This document shows, piece by piece, positions 1-9,470 of a stretch of 22,644 bases of DNA (positions within the stretch are counted from its first letter, which is position 1; the number at the start of each line of letters is the position of its first letter). Position numbers and translations under genes: made by a program. The stretch is taken from positions 167,680 to 190,323 of the forward strand of contig NW_003140812.1 in assembly GCF_000003605.2 (NCBI RefSeq). The letters run 5' to 3'. The notes below the pieces were generated by a model. The model was given only the letters and a program-made list of their open reading frames with translations. It was not told where the DNA came from and searched no databases. This DNA comes from Saccoglossus kowalevskii. Lineage: Eukaryota > Hemichordata > Enteropneusta > Harrimaniidae.

Positions 1-107
1 TAAATAAAAAAAAAAAAAGCAAAAACGATGATTCTGAATTACTATCATTTTCATACAAAGTTGATATTTTCACATCTATTTATTTACATTTGTGTTCTTT
101 TTCACAG

Positions 108-3100
108 TGAGGGAAGAACTGTAAATCAGCCATCTGTCGTACTTAGAAGAATCCAAGCATTGTCTATTAATGGTCCATTGTTTTCTATTTCATTTCTTCT
201 TTTCTGGATTTCATGGGGCAATCCTACAATTCAATTTATCGTGTGTCTATGTTTATATGATAGTTTTCTTACAATGGTGGATCTACATCATACAGCATTA
301 TTGGCTGATTTAGCTCTAAGCGCCACTGAACGGTAAGAATTTAATCTTAATTATGTAGCCACTGGTTGATGATTATGTTAGGGTATCTGTAACACTGTGG
401 TGCAAGATGTGCATAAAGGCAGTATGGTGACTGGCGAGATGTTACAGAGGTCATCGCCATCCTGTACTGCCTGAGTGCATACTTTTCAGTCTTCTCTAAA
501 TAATCTTATTAATATAATCACAAGTGTAGTCACAATTTAGTGAAACATAAGAATCTAAATTGCAACAAAAATCATTTTACAAGATTCATGCTTGTGGTTC
601 AGTATTCCAATGTGTTGTATTTATGACACAGATTTCCCTAATGGGAACTTTTACGAACGACTGAATTCTTTTGCTATCAGATGTATTATTGTGAAAAAAG
701 AGTCAAGTGCATTTTTTTTTCAGTCATTTTGGTGGACAATAGAAAATGTGTTGACCCAGAAAGTTTGAAGGTCACATGATTTTCTTAGATACCAGTACAC
801 TGATTCGAGATATGAGTTTTGTGTCTCTGAATACTGTTACTGAACGGAACAATTACAACATGAGAGAAGGGTCAAATATTCTACAGGCATGGTATAACTA
901 CCGGTATGTAATATGCAATGATTACTGTTCTACTTCATTTCAGAACAAAATTAAATGGTTATTGCTCTGTATTCAGTGCTTTGGGTTCACTTTCTGTGTT
1001 TGTATCGTATTTCTTCTGGGACCGAAACAGCACATTCCTGTTTCAAGTATTTTGTACTGGGATTTCTATGTTTTCAATGATTGGTTACTTTGCTGGAAGT
1101 CGCTTACTAAAACAAGCCTTTATAGAAGTCATGAACAAAGAAGACATGATGCAATTACAAAGGTAAAGAAAATGACTTTTTGTGCTGATATATTTATTCA
1201 ATAATTACTTGATGAAATCCATTCTGGTGCAACCTTTAACGCGTCAATAGATTTTTGTTGTTTAAATATACTCCACGCTAGTCAAAATACGAAAATATGG
1301 GCCAAACCCGAAACAAATTGCAACAGAAGATATTTAAGCTGTTTTTTTTCTGCACGTTAATTTTGATGCAATTTTGTTAGGTCCCATATGATGTCATGAA
1401 AATATTTTGTTAATTTTGAAAAAGTTGAGATGGCCAATATCTAATTAGCATATTTGGGCAAAAAATGATTATATAATTGTTTTAAACGGTAGATATTCAG
1501 ATGAAAAATTGCAACCCACTCATTACACATCATGCGATAGACCAAATGAAGGATATTGGAATGTAGAATTTAAATCTGAAATGAAAGAAATCAAAGATCA
1601 GGGAATGGAAAATTGAGATATCATTGTTTTTGTTATAAAATTTGTAAATTTTTCATGAATTATAAAAAAAATTTTTTTATTTAACTCATTAGCACCATAT
1701 CTAACACCAAAATACTAGAATTCGTTTAAAAATGTATTCTGAAAATAGATTTAAAATTGAGCTGTTGGTTCTTGAAATAATTTTAGCCCATGTCATAATT
1801 CCATATTGTGTGTCTGAGTACAAGTAATATGCAATGAGCTGTGTGTGGCTGTAATACAATCGTTTCCCATTCATTTGATTGTATCGGCATTATTTTCAGG
1901 TTTCTCATGTGAGTGACAGGGTAGAACAAATATCGTTTGTTTTAATATTATAACTTTTAGTGTTCCTTGCACAATGCAAAAATCTGCTTCACTGTTACAC
2001 AATTAATTAATGCTATGAAAGTACAAAAGTACTGTAAAATACCCCGTTATTTTATTTTAGCTGAAATTAATTTTCGCTCAAAAGATTTTTCAGGTGCAGA
2101 GTATAAGAGTAATTTTCACTGACTTTTGATAAGTTGAATGTAAAATGTAGGAAAAAATGTATATTTCCGGGATTTTATGGAATCATGGAATCATCCCTTC
2201 AGTAAAAATAGTGAAAATTAATTCCAAGCGAAAATAAAGTATTTTACAGTAGCAATACCTAGCAAAGTATATTATATATAAAGAACTGAAGTGAAAATCA
2301 AGAAAAAGGGGATGATCGTAGTAAGTTTCATCAACCAAGTCTTTTTAGAAAGATGTTCTAAGTGTAGATTAGGCAGGAAATGTGTTAAAAATATCTGTAA
2401 AATTAGGCTGAAGAAGTACATGTAAAGCAAGTGAATCTGAAGACGCTGCTTAATATTCACAAATCAGCCATATCTAAGATAATCAATAAGTCTAGGAACA
2501 TAATGTAAACAGCAAGTGTATGTATTCTTGTTATTCAATTTCATAGCAAATGAAATGCCCACTAACACCAGTTCTTTGAATTAGCAGGACAATAGTCAAA
2601 TGACAGATGAATTTAGGTCAAATGAAAGTAAGAAGCCAATTGGAATGTGAATGTGTTTAATAAGTTTTCACATTTTTTCTATTTAAAAAACATCAAAAGA
2701 ATGTGGAGAAATAGTATTGTAACTTTATATAGCTTTTGTGTATTTTTCTATTTTTATCAATGTATATCTTTTTACTCTTTTCCAAGCCCAGACTATGACA
2801 TGTACAAATAATAACAAATAATTTAATACCAAAACATTCAAATTTAAAATCTGTTTTCAGAATACTTTTCTGTATAAAAATAACTTTATTTTTAAATATA
2901 CTCCCGGTAGGTTTGTATTGGGTACAGTGTGAAAAAATTCTGAAATTTCTTAAATTTAAAATTAAAAATCGTAAATTTTCCAAAAAATATTACCACATCT
3001 TAAATAATATTTCTCCTAGTAGTATTTATAATTTTAATGTCTATTTGAATTTTACATTGAAATATCTTTCATTTGATATATAACGCAATGATTTTTTAAC

Positions 3101-6100
3101 ATTTTCTGAACAAATATCAATAAATTCAGACAAATGCATCATTGTTTGCCTAAGTATGCAAATTACATATAGTTCATCTCTTTTTTTCAATCTTAACATT
3201 GTTTTTCCGATTAGATGACATCATAGACAATACCTTGCTTGAGAGTCTGTAGAGGTATACAGTACTCTGTGTAACCCATGGCTATACTAGTTTATGAATA
3301 TGTGAATTAACCCTATATACTGTACATTTTAATGCAAACAACTGAAAAGAATGATTTTTTTTCCCTACGTTTAATATGATTTTATGTTATATTGGATAAG
3401 ATCAAAAACACTTAAAAAGCAATTGTTTTACCCCTCAAGAACTTGAGTGGACTAATGAAGCTGACCAAATCTTACCAAATTTTTTTTAGACACAATTCCA
3501 TTGGCAAAGTGATCCTCAAATAATTTATGTCACGTAAAATGCAAAGTGAAAACTAAAGGTCGAGTAATCGCCATTTCATTGAAATTGATCATGTGACAGG
3601 AACCCTTGGAAAGTTGTCATCTTGTACCATAATTCCTGAGGATCGCTAGACAAAACTGCGTTTCAATAGATGGAGTCCAAACTAGTGCAACCATAAATTT
3701 CATACTGATGAATTTTATTTTTAGTTCACAGATAGATAATAAGAAATTCAATCCAGCAAAAACAGAAGTTTCTATGAAACTTTATATAAATCAAGTAAAG
3801 AAACACAAAAACTTTATGTGGTTTACAGCTATGAATCTTGTACAAGTAAGTAACCATTGATAGCTGTATGCTGTTGATTTTAAGAATGCATGTATTATGC
3901 ATGAAGATTTCCATGTCTACATGGACCAATGTATTGGGGTGACTGTGTGGCATCTACCAATGTGTGAGAGAGAGAGTAGGGCATAATGATGTGATTTCTC
4001 TGTGGGACAACCCGGCAATGACAGGGGATGTATACTGGTAGTATATACAAGTATAGAAATGCAACATACTAGTAACATGCTGAATGGAGATGACATATTT
4101 TAGGCAGTATGATATACCTGTACAACATATTCGGCTTAGGCCACATTTATTATCTCTGACATGTATTGGGCGGGGATATAGTGGTCATCATACATATACA
4201 TATTGCAATAGAATCGTCTTATTATTTTAAGATATTCAGTCTGATGGATAACTTGAAGATAAACAATAAATCCAAATTCTATATAAATACCACCTGTCTA
4301 TAATGGTCACTTGACACAGGTTTGAATGTCACTATACACAGGTTTCAGTGCCCTTGGGTGGTCAATATACATGGGTTTGAATGTCCTTGGTGGTCATTAT
4401 ACACAGGTTTCAGTGACCCTTGGGTGGTCACTATACACAGGTTTCAGTGTCCCTTGGGTGGTCACTATACACAGGTTTGAGTATCCTTGGATGGTCACTA
4501 TACACAGGTTTCAGTGTCCTTGGATGGTCACTATACACAGGTTTCAGTGTCCCTTGGGTGGGTCAATACACACAGGTTTCAGTGCCCTGAGGTGGTCACT
4601 ATACACAGGTTTCAGTGACCTTTGGGTGGTCACTATACACAGGTTTGAGTATCCTTGGGTGGTCACTATACACAGATTTAAGTGCCTTTGGGTGGTCACT
4701 ATACACAGGTTTAAGTGCCCTTAGGTGGTCACTATACACAGGTTTCAGTGACCTTTGGGTGGTCACTATACACAGGTTTGAGTATCCTTGGATGGTCACT
4801 ATACACAGGTTTCAGTGTCCCTTGGCTGGTCACTATACACAGGTTTCAGTCAGAGTGTCCCTTGGGTGGTCATTACACACAGGTTTCAGTGCCCTGAGGT
4901 GGTCAATATACACAGGTTTGAGTATCCTTGGGTGGTCACTATACACAAGTTTGAGTATCCTTGGATGGTCACTATACACAGGTTTAAGTGCCCTTGGGGG
5001 GTCACTATACACAGGTTTCAGTGTCCCTTGGGTGGTCACTATACACAGGTTTGAGTGCCCCTGGGTGGTTACTGGGGTAGTCAATACACACAGGTTTCAG
5101 TGCCCCGAGGTGGTCAATATACACAGGTTTCAGTATCCTTGGGTGGTCACTATACACAGGTTTCAGTGTCCCTTGGGTGGTCAATACACACAGGTTTCAG
5201 TGCCTCGAGGTGGTCAATATACACAGGTTTCAGTATCCTTGGGTGGTCACTATACACAGGTTTGAGTGTCCTTGGATGGTCACTGTACACAGGTTTCAGT
5301 GCCCTTAGGGACGACGTCAAAAGATTGATGTCGGATAAAAAACTTATTTCCTTTGGGGGTAGGGGGTTTTGACCTCAAAAAGTTTCCATCCTACAAAAAC
5401 GATTTTATTTTTTACTGAAGTCAAAAACATCTTGGAGTATTTGTAGTTTTTTTTTTTTCTATCCAATCATGGACAGAAATAACCGAAAAAGGAAAAAAAA
5501 CACAGAAAAATGGTTTGGTTGGAGTGTAAATCTGTGCGTCAAATGAGGTGCATTTGTAAAATCTTTTTACACCCTCCTGACAACCAACTGCTATGCAATA
5601 CTACTGTCCGATTATCAATTTGTATTTAATGGTGAATGCAGTCTGACGCCATGATCAATATTTATCAATTAAGTTTTAGTAGGGGGGTTTGGAAAAAAAC
5701 TAAAGGAATTAAGTTTTTTTATCCGACATCGTTCTTTTGACGTCGTCCCTTAGGTGGTCACTATACATAGGTTTGAATATTCTTAGGTAGTCACTATATA
5801 CAGGTTTCAGTGCCCTGGGGTGGTCAATATACACAGGTTTGAGTATCCTTGGATCATCACTATACACAGGTTTCAGTGTCCCTTGGGTGGTCACTATACA
5901 CAGGTTTCAATGTCCCTTGGGTGGTCACTATACATAGGTTTTAGTGCCCTGAGGTGGTCATTATAAACAGGTTTCAGTGTCCCTTGGGTGGTCACTATAC
6001 ACAGGTTTGAGTGTATCCAAGTATTCATACACTAATGACACAATTTTGTTTACTCCACAGGTATTCCACTGTCATTTCAACAGCAATTTCTTCCCAATAT

Positions 6101-8372
6101 TTCTTGAGAATCTCCTTGGTAATCATATCACTCCACTGGTGGCCAGTTTACTACTCGGTACATCGTTTATTATCCCACACATCAACAATTTATATTTCCT
6201 ATCCCTATGTAGACGATATGGAGTTTATTCTGTCGTCAAAGGATTGTTTTTTATCAAGCTTTTACTAAGTATATGTATGCTGGCAGCTGGTCCCAGATAT
6301 GTTATTTTACTTTGTCTTTTCATTGCAAGGTAAGTCATTACTATTATATATGCATGTATGCTGTTTCTCTAACTTAAATGGTGTTGGTCGTTGCACTGTG
6401 CATGTGCGACATTTGTGTTGATAAACATTGATTTTCCCACTATCCAATGTGCTCTTCTAATGGAAATCACAAATGCAAGTTTTGACCTGGGCATGACTTG
6501 CACTAATTACCGCCAATGACTCCTTCGATAGCTTCAAATCACTTAAAAATTACCCAATTAAAGCTTGGTAACGTCTGTACTGAGTCAAAGTCGCCATCTT
6601 TGTTTGAGACCCATATATCTTGCGCATGCGTGGTGCGATGACTACCGCCCTTTAAATCTTACAAACAGGATCAGAGCTTCCGAGGCAATTACACAATTTT
6701 CTCTTAGAGATGATAAGGCCTAGGAAACAATACAACAGTTTCTGTTCAATTTGTATTCTAAAATTGACACAGGTGTGTTTTTATTTTCCATAAAAAATAC
6801 ATGTTTACTTTTTTAGCTCCGCTGTCGACTTTGTCGAGCGGAGCTTATCATATGAGTGATTGTCCGTCGTCGTCCATCGTCTGTGTCAATGTTTTACTTT
6901 TCCGACTTCTTCTTGAAAACTACAAGCCTGAATGCTTTGATACTTGGTGTGTATGTACCTTGGGTAGACCTCTTTCAGATTTGTTCATTTCTCTAATTTT
7001 GGTGAATATTTTTGTCATTTTTGGTAAAAAGTGATATTTTTGACTTCTTGTTAAAAACCGCAAGTCCAATTGCTTTGATATTACATGTATAGGTACTACA
7101 TGTGGACCTTTCTCAGATTTGTTCATTTTGTAATGATATCTTTAATTCTCTAATTTTGGTGAATATTTTTGTCATTTTTGGTAAAAAGTGATATTTTCTT
7201 CTTGTTAAAAACCACAATCATTTATGGTGAAAAATGATATTTTTGAATTCTTGTTGAAAACAGCAAGTTCCATTGCATTGATACTATGCATATTGTTCAT
7301 TTTTTAATGATATCTTCTGTTCATCGTTAACAGCGAAGCTATCTCAGCCGAGAGGCTGCTTGTATAAAAATTGCATCTTTTTTTTTATTTTTTTCCAAAA
7401 ATGCCGACAACATATTAAAAACATCAATTTAATTGATCTGTATGGTGACCAGAAACATTGAAATAGCGTTAATCAGCTTTCATTCAAATTCAAATATTCA
7501 ACTGTAATTGGCTCAGGAGTTCAATAATGTCTATGCCCATCTAATAGTGGAACCAATCAGAAAGAAGCTTGCATGTTGACAGGTTTTATCAACAAATCAA
7601 ATCATGTCTTGTATAAACGCTTCAACCATAATTGGCAGCCATTTATGTAAATATATTCATTTGATTACAGTAACCGTGTATTTACAGAAGGTACATGTAA
7701 ATTATTAAATTTGGTGGTCAGTGACTTAGTAGACGAAGATTGTGTCATACACCATAGAAAACAAGCCGTGTCAGCGTTAGTATTTGGAACATCAGCACTG
7801 CTATCAAAACCAGGACAGACATTGGCGCCATTAGTTGGAACCTGGCTACTCTCATCACAAACAGGTATTCATACTGCTTATATAATACATCAAGATAGAA
7901 AATGCGTACAAATAAAAATGTATGTATTACAGTTGTAATACTTATCTTACATTACATGTGTACACACACACAGATAGATCACATTTATTTCATTTATTAC
8001 AAGAATTTTAAAATTAATTTACCCAAAAGATCCAAAACATGTGCATTCTTATCAAAGAGCATATGTAGGTCAAGTGGGAATGAATAAAATCAGTGAATGT
8101 AAAATTATTATAATGCGTAATGTTGAATTGATTTCTTTTTAGGTCATGATATTTTCCAGTCTGGACATGAAAGTGGATCAATACGACTTTCGCAATCATC
8201 CAGTGCAGACGATAAAGCTATGGTTGAATGGGGATGTTTCCAATGTCTTGTATTTGTGCCAATTATATGTGCTATAATACAGCTTATAGCGTGGTCTCAG
8301 TTTACTCTCCGTGGTCGTCGATTACAGTGGGTCAAATCAGTCAGGGCTGGATCCGGATTTTGTGATGTTTAA
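108..8372 (+). CDS. MFSD13A (TMEM180): TMEM180/MFSD13A-like major facilitator membrane protein, 3' six exons (5' partial)
   Basis: Six exons join in frame: 108-332, 944-1162, 3725-3845, 6061-6329, 7671-7864 and 8143-8372 (TAA at 8370-8372), giving about 418 C-terminal residues. All introns are GT-AG and all phases agree. The earlier exons lie left of the window, since the first base completes a codon begun in a previous exon and roughly the first 100 residues of the usual ~500-residue protein are missing. The translation follows vertebrate TMEM180 as I remember it: ALLADLALS in exon 1, GSLSVF in exon 2, [12 protein letters not shown] running across the intron into [52 protein letters not shown] and WSQFTL near the end. 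About ten hydrophobic membrane segments are visible, as expected for the C-terminal part of a 12-helix transporter fold. Substrate is unknown for the family. The reading frame is intact. It converges on the GNAT gene downstream. Confidence 0.93.
333..943 (+). other. TMEM180 intron
   Basis: The intron runs from GTAAGA after exon 1 to TTCATTTCAG before exon 2. Apart from the palindromic element at about 385-512, I see only AT-rich sequence and a T run ending in CAG near 712-722. The open frame at 776-1204 crosses exon 2 in the wrong frame and is not coding. Confidence 0.8.
385..512. repeat. Palindromic interspersed element, copy 1 (diverged)
   Basis: The right arm (about 465-512) closely matches the right arm of the element at 9361-9470, sharing CTGAGTGCATACTTT and the TACTG(C/T)C block. 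The left arm TGCATAAAGGCAGTA pairs imperfectly with TACTGCCTGAGTGCA. A small inner stem, GGCGA with a CATCGCC partner, closes the loop. This is a short dispersed palindromic repeat without coding capacity. The left boundary is uncertain. Confidence 0.6.
1163..3724 (+). other. TMEM180 intron (2.6 kb)
   Basis: The donor is AAG|GTAAAG and the acceptor TTTATTTTTAG|TTC. The intron is very AT-rich. It contains the MITE at 2030-2251. Outside that I found no exon with homology to the host gene, no RNA gene and no further structured repeat; short open frames on either strand here have no recognisable content. Confidence 0.75.
2030..2251. mobile_element. 222-bp MITE with TACTGTAAAATAC terminal inverted repeats
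   Basis: TACTGTAAAATAC at 2030-2042 is a perfect inverse of GTATTTTACAGTA at 2239-2251. The arms continue imperfectly inward (GAAATTAATTTTCGC on the left, GTGAAAATTAATTCC with GCGAAAATAA on the right), about 40 bp per arm. If the outer TA is the duplicated target, the element begins CTGTAAAATAC, which suits a Tc1/mariner-type non-autonomous element. The interior of about 140 bp is non-coding. The superfamily assignment is an inference from the ends only. Confidence 0.7.
3725..3845 (+). other. Short 121-bp exon of TMEM180
   Basis: This exon is too short to stand out as an open frame. It is fixed by the acceptor TATTTTTAG at its 5' end, the donor CAA|GTAAGT at its 3' end and phase agreement with both neighbours. 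It encodes a lysine-rich loop followed by [15 protein letters not shown], the start of a membrane helix. Human TMEM180 has a closely similar stretch directly before its HCHFNSNFF motif. Confidence 0.92.
4301..5307. repeat. ~34-bp minisatellite, left block (about 30 units)
   Basis: The unit reads approximately GGTGGTCACTATACACAGG followed by TTTCAGTGTCCCTTGG. Unit lengths measured between successive ACACAG motifs are 33, 34 and 35 bp. Variants carry GAGTATCCTTGG or CAGTGCCCTGAGG in the second half. Because units vary between 33 and 35 bp, long stop-free frames arise on both strands in several phases. These are a by-product of repeated stop-free units, not a gene, since the block lies inside an intron and no frame is maintained along it. 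Confidence 0.97.
5308..5749. mobile_element. 442-bp PIF/Harbinger-like MITE with TTA target duplication
   Basis: The termini are inverted repeats of about 45 bp starting GGGACGACGTCAAAAGA on both strands, then GATGTCGGATAAAAAA and ACTTA, with two mismatches and a one-base indel in the first 40 bp. TTA occurs directly outside each end (5305-5307 and 5750-5752). The interior is non-coding and T-rich, with G-runs near each end. A three-base TTA duplication with GGG-starting ends is typical of PIF/Harbinger elements. The insertion interrupts a minisatellite unit, so it is younger than the array. Confidence 0.9.
5750..6012. repeat. ~34-bp minisatellite, right block (about 8 units)
   Basis: This continues the same array beyond the MITE, resuming exactly at TTAGGTGGTCACTATACA. 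Units are slightly more diverged (TACATAGG, TATATACAGG, TATAAACAGG variants). The block ends at ACAGGTTTGAGTGTATCC, about 48 bp before the exon at 6061. Confidence 0.95.
6374..6655. mobile_element. 282-bp MITE with TTAAA-type ends, long copy
   Basis: The left end TTAAATGGTGTTGGTCGT and the inverse of the right end GCGATGACTACCGCCCTTTAA form imperfect terminal inverted repeats of about 20 bp. The left ~105 bp and the right ~25 bp are closely similar to a second copy at 16469-16597, which fixes the boundaries. TTAA sits at all four ends of the two copies; it may be the target duplication or part of the repeat. The element is non-coding. Confidence 0.8.
6810..7363 (+). mobile_element. Pearl/Helentron-like non-autonomous element 1
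   Basis: The 5' end TTTTTTAG is followed by a hairpin with a perfect 9-bp stem (AGCTCCGCT at 6815-6823, AGCGGAGCT at 6837-6845), then a CGTC-rich run (GTCCGTCGTCGTCC). The core contains repeats of about 157 bp, measured between the GTGATATTTT motifs at 7031 and 7188, with partial copies either side. Near the 3' end CAGCGAAGCT (7331-7340) is the inverse, with one mismatch, of AGCTCCGCTG at the 5' end. A CAGCC-GAGA-GGCTG hairpin (7345-7358) and CTTGT follow. This order of parts matches the pearl/HINE class described in bivalves. The exact 3' end is uncertain. Confidence 0.8.
7865..8142 (+). other. TMEM180 last intron
   Basis: A short intron from CAG|GTATTC to TTTCTTTTTAG. It contains no structured repeat that I can see. 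Confidence 0.85.
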
Positions 8373-8669
8373 AAGAAATATTATAACAGATATATATTTT
8401 TAAATTGTGATTTTATAAATTTTATGTACAAATAATATTAGCAGTTTAATTAGATGTAATGAATTTTTATTAATTTTAAAATATTTTTAATTTCCAATTC
8501 TGGATCTATTGACTTAGCTGTACTGTTTGCCATACAACTTAGCAGTTCACTGATGACGACAGATTATGATGAAAAAGATTTGGTAGATGCTGCGTTTGGT
8601 TTGGCGTATGAGCAAACCACTCTATATAAAAAGATTCACAGGGTATCGAGGTGACCTACAGTCACTCTG

Positions 8670-8675
8670 AATAAA
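8670..8675 (+). terminator. Candidate polyadenylation signal for TMEM180
   Basis: AATAAA lies about 300 bp after the TMEM180 stop and is the first canonical hexamer downstream of it that I found. Other AATAAA motifs occur later (near 9007), so the site actually used cannot be decided from sequence. Confidence 0.4.
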
Positions 8676-9360
8676 AATCAGATTTTTTCGGATTTAGATG
8701 AAAATGAAAACCGAAGAGACACTGACATCATTCATTCGGATGTGATCGTTGTCTTATTCTGCTACCATAAAAGTGACTTGGCAAGGTTACTTGGAGTTTG
8801 AACAGTATTTATTAAGTATTTGGAAATTAGCTTTAGTGCAGAACTAGTTTCTAGTTTCTGGCAGAACTAGTGAAATTTGAAAGTTACCTTGCCCTGATGT
8901 GTGATACGCCATTTTGAAAAAAAGTTAAACAACCAAAAATAATTAAACATAGTGATATTACTAAAAAACTACTAACACTGTAGACTAAAAATAAAAATTG
9001 AAAGAAATAAAATATATGAAAAACAAGTTGTGCATTGGTTAAGTGTTATGGTCTCAAAATCATATTTTTTTTTTCTTAATTTGGCCAGTGTTATATTCAT
9101 TGCAATATTTATATTGATCATTATAAATTTATTTTGTTATAAATGTGTTATATAGTATAATTTTGTATCAGTAAAAAAAGGACAGATCATGATGAAATTA
9201 TAATCATTTTTGAACAAGTCTGTCATAATCTAATTATCTTGTTAACATTTCCATATAAATACCAGATATAGAGTAAAAGAAATACAATTATGTCAATGAG
9301 TGCAAATGTCATGTGAGACCCACATTTCTACAGAGAAACAAATTGATGAATAATATGAAG

Positions 9361-9470
9361 TTCTTACAAAGATAATGCAAAGTATGCACGAAGACAGTAC
9401 GGCGGGAGTATCGACTGATGCTCCCACGTACTGTCTGAGTGCATACTTTGCAGTATCCTCGTAATAACCT
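9361..9470. repeat. ~110-bp palindromic interspersed element, copy 2
   Basis: Nested inverted arms are clear: TGCAAAGTATGCAC (9376-9389) with GTGCATACTTTGCA (9439-9452), perfect over 14 bp; GACAGTAC (9393-9400) with GTACTGTC (9428-9435); GGGAGTATC (9404-9412) with GATGCTCCC (9417-9425), one mismatch. Similarity continues outward (TTACAAAGATAA against the inverse of CCTCGTAATAAC). The right arm is shared with the copy at about 385-512, so it is a dispersed repeat. Confidence 0.85.

Larger units (their letters stand above)
3846..6060 (+). other. TMEM180 intron holding a minisatellite and a nested MITE
   Basis: The donor is GTAAGT and the acceptor TTGTTTACTCCACAG. The first ~450 bp is unique AT-rich sequence with a short GA run near 3967. 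From about 4301 to 6012 the intron is a ~34-bp minisatellite, interrupted by a MITE at 5308-5749. The array stops only about 48 bp before the acceptor. Confidence 0.9.
6330..7670 (+). other. TMEM180 intron with a MITE and a pearl-like element
   Basis: The donor is AAG|GTAAGT and the acceptor TTGATTACAG. It contains the repeat at 6374-6655 and the pearl-like element at about 6810-7363. The remainder (about 7364-7670) is AT-rich and I see nothing in it. Confidence 0.85.

Noticed and set aside
776-1204. 142-residue open frame overlapping TMEM180 exon 2
   Set aside because: It reads the exon in the wrong frame and runs into both introns.
4326-5372. Long stop-free frames on both strands with repeated [10 protein letters not shown]-like peptides
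   Set aside because: They fall in an intronic minisatellite with 33- to 35-bp units; no frame is maintained along the array, several overlapping frames are equally open, and codon use follows the repeat. Not a repeat-protein gene.
6011-6268. 85-residue open frame over TMEM180 exon 4
   Set aside because: A shadow frame; the true frame gives [12 protein letters not shown] and the correct splice phases.
9376-9452. MicroRNA precursor
   Set aside because: The hairpin looks suitable, but its arm is shared with another locus and belongs to a palindromic dispersed repeat; no evidence of a mature sequence. Kept only as a repeat.
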